Shown here one piece after another: positions 27,817 through 35,337 of a DNA stretch of 64,000 bases (the stretch's first letter is position 1; every line of letters starts with the position of its first letter). The notes under the pieces were generated by a model. That model worked only from the letters and a program-made list of their open reading frames with translations, made no database searches and was not told where the DNA came from. Source of the stretch: Micromonospora chalcea (lineage in GTDB: Bacteria > Actinomycetota > Actinomycetes > Mycobacteriales > Micromonosporaceae); NCBI RefSeq assembly GCF_002926165.1, contig NZ_MAGP01000093.1, positions 62,001 to 126,000 of the forward strand, read 5' to 3'. A program made the translations under genes and the position numbers.

Positions 27817-29034
27817 ATGAGCGAAGCAGCGGCCTTGACGTTCGATGACTACGCTGCCGAATCGGCTGTTCTCGGGATCTACCGGCAGGTCTTCGCGGTG
27901 CTGGCGCGGAACGCCAACGCGATGGTGGACGATGCGGACTCGGTCGGGGTCGACGAGTCGATCTTGCAGGCGTTTGCTGACGCGGGGCCAGCCGGGATGA
28001 CGATCGAACAGGTCGTGCTTGCATGTCCGGCGGTGCCGGCGGATTTGGTCCGGCGCCGGTTCGAGGTGCTGCGGTCGTACCGTGCGGTGACCCGGGTCAA
28101 CGAGCGGCCGCACGAGATGTTCTACCAGGCGACGTTCGCTCCGTACGTGATGTTGCTCTTTCTGCGCCGGCTGTCGCAGACCGGGGGCCAGGCGGAGCTG
28201 CACCGGATGTTGTCGATGGCCCGGCTGGCGCTGGACGACGATGACACGACCCCGGAGGTGGTGCGCGAGCAGTTGCTGGAGATGACGACGGTCTTCCGGC
28301 TGCTGGCGAATCCGATCATGCAGTTGGCGAAGTCGGCAACAGTCGAGTCCTTGCGGACGCAGGCGCAGCCGCTGCTGGGTAACAGCGACCTGCTCGACAA
28401 GGCGCGGGTGTATCACAATGCGGCCGCGGACCGGCATCCGCAGTTGTTGCCGGAGTGTACGCAGCTCCGGATGGCGCTGGCGGCCTATCGCGACGCGTTG
28501 AACATTGCGGCGGGGCGGCTGCTGGCGCACGCCGGCAAGACGCGTGCACTGGGTTTGCTACCGACCGAGCGGTGGCGCACCTTTGCGCGCGACAGCAGTA
28601 CCGAGGGACTGGCGCAGGCGCTGGACGGTCTGCTCTTCGACGCGCCGGAGCCGTTCTTCACCGCCGACGATCTGCTGGACGCGGTGGAGGAAGGGCTGCA
28701 ATCCGACACTGGCCGGGTGCCGCCGCCGCGACCGCGGGTCGACGAGGAGCCTCCGCCGACGGAAGTCGACGTCGACCCGGAGGCGACGCGGTTGGCTCAG
28801 CGCGCGGAGGAGTTGCTTGCCGGGCGGGATGTGGTCACGGTGGCGCAGCTTCTCGCCGATGCGGGTGACTGGCCGTCCAGTCGGCGAGTGTTGTCGGAGG
28901 TGACCGCGATTCATCTACGCCCGGAGCTGCCGTACACGGTGACCTGGGGCGATGGGTGGCGTGTCGATGTGACGTCCACGCGGACGTGGGTCTCCGACGG
29001 CTGGTTCCACCGGGACCAGCAGGAGGCGGCGTGA
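27817..29034 (+). CDS. Wadjet-like operon gene 1 (JetA-position, kleisin-like candidate)
   Basis: A 405-residue largely helical protein, the first of five tightly overlapping genes. A winged-helix-like region around EQVVLACPAVPADLVRRRFE and an extended acidic, proline-rich linker (PPPRPRVDEEPPPTEVDVDP) before a C-terminal domain fit the size and position of JetA, the kleisin subunit of Wadjet/MksF-type SMC complexes. I do not recognise a sequence signature that proves this, so the assignment rests on operon order and size. The stop overlaps the next GTG start as GTGA, implying coupling. The complex would act on plasmid or other circular DNA. Confidence 0.6.
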   Translation: MSEAAALTFDDYAAESAVLGIYRQVFAVLARNANAMVDDADSVGVDESILQAFADAGPAGMTIEQVVLACPAVPADLVRRRFEVLRSYRAVTRVNERPHEMFYQATFAPYVMLLFLRRLSQTGGQAELHRMLSMARLALDDDDTTPEVVREQLLEMTTVFRLLANPIMQLAKSATVESLRTQAQPLLGNSDLLDKARVYHNAAADRHPQLLPECTQLRMALAAYRDALNIAAGRLLAHAGKTRALGLLPTERWRTFARDSSTEGLAQALDGLLFDAPEPFFTADDLLDAVEEGLQSDTGRVPPPRPRVDEEPPPTEVDVDPEATRLAQRAEELLAGRDVVTVAQLLADAGDWPSSRRVLSEVTAIHLRPELPYTVTWGDGWRVDVTSTRTWVSDGWFHRDQQEAA

Positions 29035-29570
29035 ACGAGCGGGATGCGGCCCTGTGGTGGGCGCGGATCCGGTCCGGCGGTCCGCAGCAGGTCTCCGCTG
29101 GTGGGCCGACACCTGCCGGGTTGCGTCGTCTGGTGGAGGCTGACGCCAAGGCGGTGTGGCTGATCCCGAACCTGCCCGACAGTGCGGGACCGGCTGTTCT
29201 GATCGAGTACGGGGTGCCGGGCTCCTCGATGATGGACAGCAAGGGAACTCTGCGAGTACTGGCTGCGACTTTGCGGTGTTGCTGGCCCGATCCCGCGACG
29301 AATCCGTGGCCCGGGCTGCCGGCTTCGACCGGTCATGTCGGTCAGGTGTTGCAACGGCTGGTGCCGGGCCGCAACAAGGTGAGTCGTCAGCAACTGCTGT
29401 CCGCGGGGCTCCGGCGCCTATCGGTGTCCGGTTGGGTCTTGTTGGAGGGAGCGGACACGGTGCGCATCGGTCCACGGATCGCGTCCTTCGGGTCGCTGGA
29501 GCTGAGCACGCTTCGGGAGCTGTGGCGGTTGATCCCTGAGACCGCCGAGGACGGGCCGGAGGGGTCGTGA
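29031..29570 (+). CDS. Wadjet-like operon gene 2 (extra small subunit, unassigned)
   Basis: A 179-residue protein with no recognised domain. The C-terminal part (KVSRQQLLSAGLRRLSVSGWVLLEG) looks like a winged helix. The canonical JetABCD set has no equivalent extra gene here, so this may be a second KITE-like subunit or an accessory factor. It overlaps both neighbours by 4 bases and must be expressed with them. Confidence 0.6.
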   Translation: MNERDAALWWARIRSGGPQQVSAGGPTPAGLRRLVEADAKAVWLIPNLPDSAGPAVLIEYGVPGSSMMDSKGTLRVLAATLRCCWPDPATNPWPGLPASTGHVGQVLQRLVPGRNKVSRQQLLSAGLRRLSVSGWVLLEGADTVRIGPRIASFGSLELSTLRELWRLIPETAEDGPEGS

Positions 29571-30220
29571 ACCGCCCGAATTCGATCTTCGACGAGGTGC
29601 TCGGGACGTTGCCCGATCGGCAGCGGGAGCTGGTCGAAGCCGCGTACGCGCTGCTGGAGCACGGCAGTGGTCCGGTTCATCGGCAGTTCCTGCCCGCACT
29701 GCGCGACGCGACGAGCCGTGAACGGCTGGAGGCGCTACTTCGCCGAACCGGCCGGACACTGGTGACGGTCGACCAGTTGCATTTCACGTCCGGGTTCGAC
29801 GACGCCGTACGGACTGAGCTCACCGAGACCGGGTGGCAGCCGCTGTCACTGGCCGACCGGGCCGTTCTGGTCCTGGTGCTGGTCCACTCAGTGGCGATCC
29901 CGCGGAGCGAGGAGCAGATCGCCGCCGACTCCTGGGAGAGCCCGTACCCAACCACGTTGCAGGACCTCACCCGTGACAGCAAGGTGCCGGTCGGCGAGGT
30001 CAGAGCGGCCCTGGGCCGACTGACCGCATGCGGGCTGGTCCGAACGGTCCGCGGCGGCGACCACGACAGCGGCTATGTCCCCGGCCCACAGTTGTCGCGG
30101 CTGACGCCGGCCGCCCGCGAGCAGTTGCAGGACCAGTTGATTCTCGCCGCGGCACCCGACCATCCGCTGGCCGCAGCGATCCGGGAACGCCGGCACAACC
30201 GCGTGGGAGGGCAGCGTTGA
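29567..30220 (+). CDS. Wadjet-like operon gene 3 (JetB/KITE-like candidate)
   Basis: A 217-residue protein of the size of JetB/MksE KITE subunits. Two winged-helix-like regions are suggested, around LADRAVLVLVLVHSVAIPRS and SKVPVGEVRAALGRLTACGL. KITE proteins bind the kleisin and regulate SMC loading. The stop TGA overlaps the TTG start of the SMC gene. The assignment is from size, fold impression and position, not from a diagnostic motif. Confidence 0.6.
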   Translation: MNRPNSIFDEVLGTLPDRQRELVEAAYALLEHGSGPVHRQFLPALRDATSRERLEALLRRTGRTLVTVDQLHFTSGFDDAVRTELTETGWQPLSLADRAVLVLVLVHSVAIPRSEEQIAADSWESPYPTTLQDLTRDSKVPVGEVRAALGRLTACGLVRTVRGGDHDSGYVPGPQLSRLTPAAREQLQDQLILAAAPDHPLAAAIRERRHNRVGGQR

Positions 30221-33200
30221 CGTCTATAGCCGTGCTGTCGGACGGAGTCGTCGAGGACATCGTCGGAGCGCGCGTCCTCGCCGGCATCCAGATGGTCAAC
30301 ATCTCGCGGCTGTCGACTCACCCGGTGCCGATCACCGCCCGTGGGCTGATCACCGTGGCGGGGCAGGGGCCCTCGGACTCCAACGGTGCCGGCAAGTCGT
30401 CGTTCATCGCCGGGCTGAGCCTGCTGCATGCCGATGAGCAGTGGCGGCTGCAGTCAGGGGCGCAGGCAGCGGCCGAGTTGCTGTTCACCGCCGAGCTGGC
30501 CGGTCAGGAGGCGATGCACGCCAACGCCGATCGCGGCTACCTGATCGGCGTGTTCGTGCCGCCGCAGGCCGCCACCATGGAGGAACTCAACGCGTCCGCG
30601 CTGACAGTGTGGCTGCGGATCAACCGGCAGAGCCCGCATGTGGAGCTGCGGTGGGCCCATCGGCTGCACGTGCCGTTCGGTGACACGGAGGACGAGCGGG
30701 CCGGCGGCGCCGACGGGTTGTGGGACGCTCTGCCGCGCAGCAACGGCCGCACCGACATCCGCGCCAACCGGCTCGCCCGCACCCTGTACGGCTCGACGGT
30801 CAGGTGCGTGTCCTTCCTGTCGACCTCGGTACGGGCGAGCCCGACCGCGAACCTGCTCGCCCAGCCGCTCAACGAACTGACCCCGGAGCGGATCTTCGAG
30901 GCCATCGGTGCGCTGACCGGCCTGACCGCCGAAATCGAACAGGAGCAGAAGTCCCGGGCCGAGGAGTATGAGCAGGCCGGGAAAGCCGAGCGTGCCGAGG
31001 CCGAGTATGAGCTGTGGGACGGTCGGATGAAGGTCGTCGAGGATGGCATTGCCTCGCGGGAGCGGGCGCGGACGTTGCTGGCCGAGGCACGTGACAGCTG
31101 GCGAGGTCGTTGTGCCCGGTATCTGGTCGACGGCTTCCACGAATCCGAGCGGATCGCCGTGGACATCGAGGCGAAGGATCGCCGGCGCAAGGAACTGGAT
31201 GCGCAGATCGAGACGGCCGGCGGGGAGGTGGATCGGCTGTCCGACGACAAGGCGTTCGACGAGAGCTGCCGCACCCGGATCAAGGCCTACGAGGATCTCA
31301 AGGCCGCCGAGACCGCGCTGCAGGACGAGCAGAACCAGAACGTCGGCTCGATCGAAACCCTCAGCGGACAGCTACGGGGTCTTCGAACCGACGCGGCCTC
31401 AGCGGATGGGCGCACCGTCGAACAGGCCGAGGAGGAGATCTCCGAGGCCGAAAAGTTGAGCCAGGCTGCGGAGCGGGTCAAAGGCCGAACCGAGCACGCA
31501 CTGCGGGTCGCCAAGGCGGCGCTGTCGGCGGCCGAGAGGGGCGAGGATGTCGCGGTCGCCCAGGTCCGGCTACTACGGGCGAACGGCATCACCGCGGCGC
31601 CGCTGGTCGACACGATCTCCTTGACCGAGCAGCAGCGGCCTGCGTGGGAAGCTCGGCTGCTGCCCTATCGGCATGCCGTCGCCGTCGCCCATCACCAAGT
31701 TGGGGATGCCGTCCTGCTGCTGGCCGCGCTGCCAGGCAGTCTGCTGGTCGAAGCAGACCCGAGCGATCACATGCCCGGGACGGGCCTGCCTGCCGCTGCG
31801 GACCCCAACCTACCGGTGGCCCGGTTCCTTGCGGCGTTGGCAGAGCGAGCCGGTGCTGACGGACACATCGATCCCGTGGCCGGTGTGCACGGGATCGCCG
31901 GACTCCCGGAAGCACTGACCGGTCGTGCCGGCCGGATCCGAGCCGCTCAGGACCAGGTGGAGGAAGCCGCCGGCGAGGATACCGAGGCCGACGAGGGGAT
32001 CCGCGAGGCAAAGCGGATCAAGGGCCGCGCCGACGCACATCTGCGCGGCGCGAAAGCCGAGGCCGAGGCCACAGCGGTCCGCGACAAGGTGACGAAGCTT
32101 CGCGATCGCAACTCTGCCATTGAACGTGAGCTGAACGAACTCGATGGGCCGTTACGGCAAGCCAAGATCGGCTACGAGGCCGCTCTCGGTGAGAGGGCCG
32201 CCCGAGCCCAGCAGATTGAGACGGCGAACCGCACCCTGAACAATTTGAGGAAGGAACTCGGAGAGAACCGCGACCAATGGCGAGCCCTGCTACAGCTGCG
32301 TAAAGACCTTGATCTGCCTCGCCTGCAGGCGCAGTGGACCGGAACCGTGGAGACCGCCGAGCAGTACCTGCTTGCGCTCGACGAGAATGAGGCGATACGG
32401 CCGCCAGGGGAGTGGGATGAGCTGTGCGCGGGACTGGCCAACGAGGTCCGCGCTGCGTGTTTCCCGCTCGGGGATCCGGAACAGAACCGGCCGGAGGAAC
32501 TGCGCGTCGTCGACGAGCAGCGCGCTGACCGGCGTAGCGCAGCGTACGTGCGGCTGATCCCCGACGTGTTGCGGATCGTCGGGAACTTCCTGACCGATCA
32601 CGAGCGTGTCGACCGGGAGAATGCCTCCCAGATCCAGCAGGAGCGGCAGGCGAAGACGATCACGCTGACTGGAGCGAAGGCCGCGCTCGACGAGGCTCGG
32701 CGAACGTCGGAAGCGTTGCGGTCGACCACCGCCAAAGCGATCAAGGCGAAGCTGCGGCAGGTATCCGACGAGTTCGACCGGCTCGACCAGACCTACGGCG
32801 GTTACGGCGGCAACCTCGACTTTCCGGAACCGGAGGCCCCCGCCGACCCTGAGAAACCGTGGCAGTGGACGATCACCCCGCGGTGGCGGCGCGGTGAGGG
32901 CAAGCCTCCGTCGTCGTACCGCCTGCGTGGCAACACCGCCCAAATGGACGACAAAGCAGTGAAGCTCGTCTGCGCGGCGGCCCTCGCCGGCGCCCAGGAC
33001 CGGCCGCTGTTGCTTGTCCTCGACGAACTGGGCCGCAACCTCGGCGCGGCACACCGCCGCGACGCCGTCGCCCTGTTCGAAAACATCGGCCGCGACCGGG
33101 CGATCAGCGTCGTCGGCGCCCTACAGGACGACATGGAGAGGTACGCGATCGGCGCGTCCAGCCTCTACATCAAGTTGCGCCGCCCATCCGACGTCATGCC

Positions 33201-33303
33201 GTACAACCAGGCGCCGGTCGTCATCGGCAGCGAAGCCGACACCGCCCGGGTGCAACTGCTCTCCGACTGGATGACCTCGTTCCGGCCGGAGCCGCAGACA
33301 TGA
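30217..33303 (+). CDS. SMC-like ATPase of the Wadjet-like operon (JetC-like)
   Basis: A 1028-residue SMC/Rad50-type ATPase. The N-terminal head has Walker A GPSDSNGAGKSS near residue 52. Two long charged coiled-coil arms (about 240-400 and 590-700) flank a middle domain at about 430-590 in the hinge position. The C-terminal head carries Walker B LLLVLDELGRN near residue 932, followed by ISVVGALQDDMERYA. The length is close to JetC/MksB and shorter than many TIGR02680-type proteins. TTG 30217 has GGAGG 6 bases upstream. It is expected to extrude DNA loops and hand DNA to the Toprim subunit for cleavage; that function is inferred from the family. Confidence 0.8.
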   Translation: MTSIAVLSDGVVEDIVGARVLAGIQMVNISRLSTHPVPITARGLITVAGQGPSDSNGAGKSSFIAGLSLLHADEQWRLQSGAQAAAELLFTAELAGQEAMHANADRGYLIGVFVPPQAATMEELNASALTVWLRINRQSPHVELRWAHRLHVPFGDTEDERAGGADGLWDALPRSNGRTDIRANRLARTLYGSTVRCVSFLSTSVRASPTANLLAQPLNELTPERIFEAIGALTGLTAEIEQEQKSRAEEYEQAGKAERAEAEYELWDGRMKVVEDGIASRERARTLLAEARDSWRGRCARYLVDGFHESERIAVDIEAKDRRRKELDAQIETAGGEVDRLSDDKAFDESCRTRIKAYEDLKAAETALQDEQNQNVGSIETLSGQLRGLRTDAASADGRTVEQAEEEISEAEKLSQAAERVKGRTEHALRVAKAALSAAERGEDVAVAQVRLLRANGITAAPLVDTISLTEQQRPAWEARLLPYRHAVAVAHHQVGDAVLLLAALPGSLLVEADPSDHMPGTGLPAAADPNLPVARFLAALAERAGADGHIDPVAGVHGIAGLPEALTGRAGRIRAAQDQVEEAAGEDTEADEGIREAKRIKGRADAHLRGAKAEAEATAVRDKVTKLRDRNSAIERELNELDGPLRQAKIGYEAALGERAARAQQIETANRTLNNLRKELGENRDQWRALLQLRKDLDLPRLQAQWTGTVETAEQYLLALDENEAIRPPGEWDELCAGLANEVRAACFPLGDPEQNRPEELRVVDEQRADRRSAAYVRLIPDVLRIVGNFLTDHERVDRENASQIQQERQAKTITLTGAKAALDEARRTSEALRSTTAKAIKAKLRQVSDEFDRLDQTYGGYGGNLDFPEPEAPADPEKPWQWTITPRWRRGEGKPPSSYRLRGNTAQMDDKAVKLVCAAALAGAQDRPLLLVLDELGRNLGAAHRRDAVALFENIGRDRAISVVGALQDDMERYAIGASSLYIKLRRPSDVMPYNQAPVVIGSEADTARVQLLSDWMTSFRPEPQT

Positions 33304-34592
33304 CCGACACCGACGGCACCATCCCCGGAAAACCGGATCCTGAGATCACCCTAAGCTGGATCCGCGACTATCCGGGCCTGGTCGCCTACGCGCCACTGCC
33401 GCCCAGTGGCCGCTACCCCCGCGACAGCCGAGGCCGACCGCGACCGCGCTCAGCCCGGCTCCGCACCGCAGAACCGAGCGAGGCTCCCCGACGCCCGGAC
33501 GGGCTTCTCAGCGACGGCGACTGGAGCTGGGTCGTTCGCAGCGAGCACAGCTGGGCCGGTGTCAACAGCAGGTTCGGCGCCGACGCGCTGCGTATCGTGC
33601 TGGAGCTCGCCGCAGCTGGCTGTGTGACGATCGGCTACACCCTAAATGGCAACGCCCTGGCCCAGCCGCCACGTCGGGTGTACCCGCACCCCGACCTCAC
33701 TGCAGCCGAACAGCAACGCCGAAGCCGCCGTCGCGATGACACCAGCACCCTTCGCGCCAGGGCGGAGCAGATCGCGTCGGAGATCGCCGACGACTGGCCG
33801 GACGCCAGCCGGGCACTACGCAGCACCGAACACCCCGATCGGCTGCTGTGGGCGCTGCGCGCAGTCGCCGACCTGGCCGAGGGCCGAACTCACGATTCCC
33901 TCCGCGCATTCGTGCAGAGTCACGCCAATGACACGAAAGCCCGCGACGATGTACATCACCTGCTCGCCGCGATGGGCTTCGACCACGAGACACTCATCGC
34001 ACTCGGCGTGGCCCGCAGCCCGTACATCGGGCTCGGCGGCCCGATCCTGCTGCACCCGACCAACGGCTCCGTACTCGACCTGTCGGCGATGCCCGGGCCC
34101 CATGACATCCGGCTGAGCCCCCACATGCTGCCGCGGCTGACCGTCACCGGGCCGGGCGATGTCCTGCTGGTCGTGGAAAACCGGCAGGCGGCCGAAACAG
34201 TCTGTGACACCCGGGCCGACCTGCCGGTCGTCTGGTGCCACGGCCAGCCGCCCGAAGCCGTCGTGTCGATGATCGTCCAGGCAGCGGAGCAAACCTCAGC
34301 GGTCGTCATTTGCGCGGACGCCGACCTCGGCGGCGTCCGCATCACCGCCCGCCTTCACGACAGGCTGCCGCCAGACACCACCATCCGCGTCGTGGACGTC
34401 GGTACCGTGCCGCACGACGAAGGCCGGCCCTTCAACACCCGCAGCCGCAGCCATCTGCAGCAGCTCGCACAACGCCCCGATCAGGTCGGCGCCTTCGCGC
34501 AACGCTGCCTGCACCGGGGCTACGCGATCGAGCAGGAAGCCACTGCAAGGGCCGCCCTTCAGGCTGTCTTGAATAGCCACCCACCTGCGTAA
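33300..34592 (+). CDS. Toprim nuclease subunit of the Wadjet-like operon (JetD-like)
   Basis: A 430-residue protein. The C-terminal 150 residues are Toprim-like, with the acidic motif VLLVVENRQAAETV near residue 290 (catalytic Glu) and ICADADLGGVRI near 338 (DxD). This layout is found in JetD/DUF2220/DUF2399 and topoisomerase VI-like nucleases. The N-terminal part includes a winged-helix-like region (NSRFGADALRIVLELAAAGC). The ATG start overlaps the SMC stop as ATGA. In Wadjet systems this subunit cuts the plasmid DNA held by the SMC complex. Confidence 0.8.
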   Translation: MTDTDGTIPGKPDPEITLSWIRDYPGLVAYAPLPPSGRYPRDSRGRPRPRSARLRTAEPSEAPRRPDGLLSDGDWSWVVRSEHSWAGVNSRFGADALRIVLELAAAGCVTIGYTLNGNALAQPPRRVYPHPDLTAAEQQRRSRRRDDTSTLRARAEQIASEIADDWPDASRALRSTEHPDRLLWALRAVADLAEGRTHDSLRAFVQSHANDTKARDDVHHLLAAMGFDHETLIALGVARSPYIGLGGPILLHPTNGSVLDLSAMPGPHDIRLSPHMLPRLTVTGPGDVLLVVENRQAAETVCDTRADLPVVWCHGQPPEAVVSMIVQAAEQTSAVVICADADLGGVRITARLHDRLPPDTTIRVVDVGTVPHDEGRPFNTRSRSHLQQLAQRPDQVGAFAQRCLHRGYAIEQEATARAALQAVLNSHPPA

Positions 34593-35337
34593 ACTACCCG
34601 ACCAGATATGCCTCCGCGTCCGCCGCAGAGTGGAGAGGCGAACTCCACCGAAGCAGAGCCGCGGGACGTTTCGGAGCGCCGCCCGGCGGTCGCCGCCCGC
34701 CCTGGGCCGGGTAGCGGCAGCAAGCCACCGAGGACCAGAAACACTCACCAACAGTTGGCATGATGGGCTCGTGACCGAGCCGGTGTTTCGATTTCACCCT
34801 GATCCCTTGGCCACGGGCTCGGCGGTGCGGACGCAACATCTTTGACATGCCTGCCGAGTTCAGCGACGCGGTGGGCCGCCGCGGTGGGGACCGGACGAAG
34901 GACCGTGAAATCCGGTGGGGGCGCTCCTCCCTTGCGCGTGGCGAAGGGCTGCGATGCCAGTACGGCGCGCCAGCCATACCGGACCGATGGCCTCGCCGGT
35001 TAAAGGGTCCCCACCCGGCGGGCATACCGTGGATGACATGCACCGCCCAGATCTCGGCTGTCAGGTCCGATGAACTCGCCGCCCGCCTTTCACACACCGA
35101 CAAGACCGGTCAGCGACTCAGGATTCCGGGCAAGGTTGGCGCGGACGGCGGGCGAAACGAAGCCGCTCCGGGCCTTCACCCGAGACAGCCCTGCGCAGAA
35201 CTTAGCCGGGGAACCGGCGTAGGGCCCGACTGCAGTGCCAGGTACGCCTGGAAGCACACCGGCGAGGCTGCGGCAGCGGGGGCGCTCAGCCGCTGTGCAT
35301 CCCGGATGATGTCGTACTCGGCTGCCAGGATGCGGGC
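34593..35337. other. Gene-free stretch of about 745 bases
   Basis: Between the Toprim gene and the zinc-ribbon nuclease gene. Apart from a short CbrC-like N-terminal fragment (listed), I see no coding signal, repeat or RNA gene. Confidence 0.45.
34771..34845 (+). pseudogene. N-terminal fragment of a CbrC (UPF0167) family gene
   Basis: GTG 34771 starts VTEPVFRFHPDPLATGS, which matches the conserved FxxHPDPxxTG start of CbrC/UPF0167 proteins. The reading then diverges and stops after 24 codons, so only a truncated 5' end remains. Confidence 0.45.
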
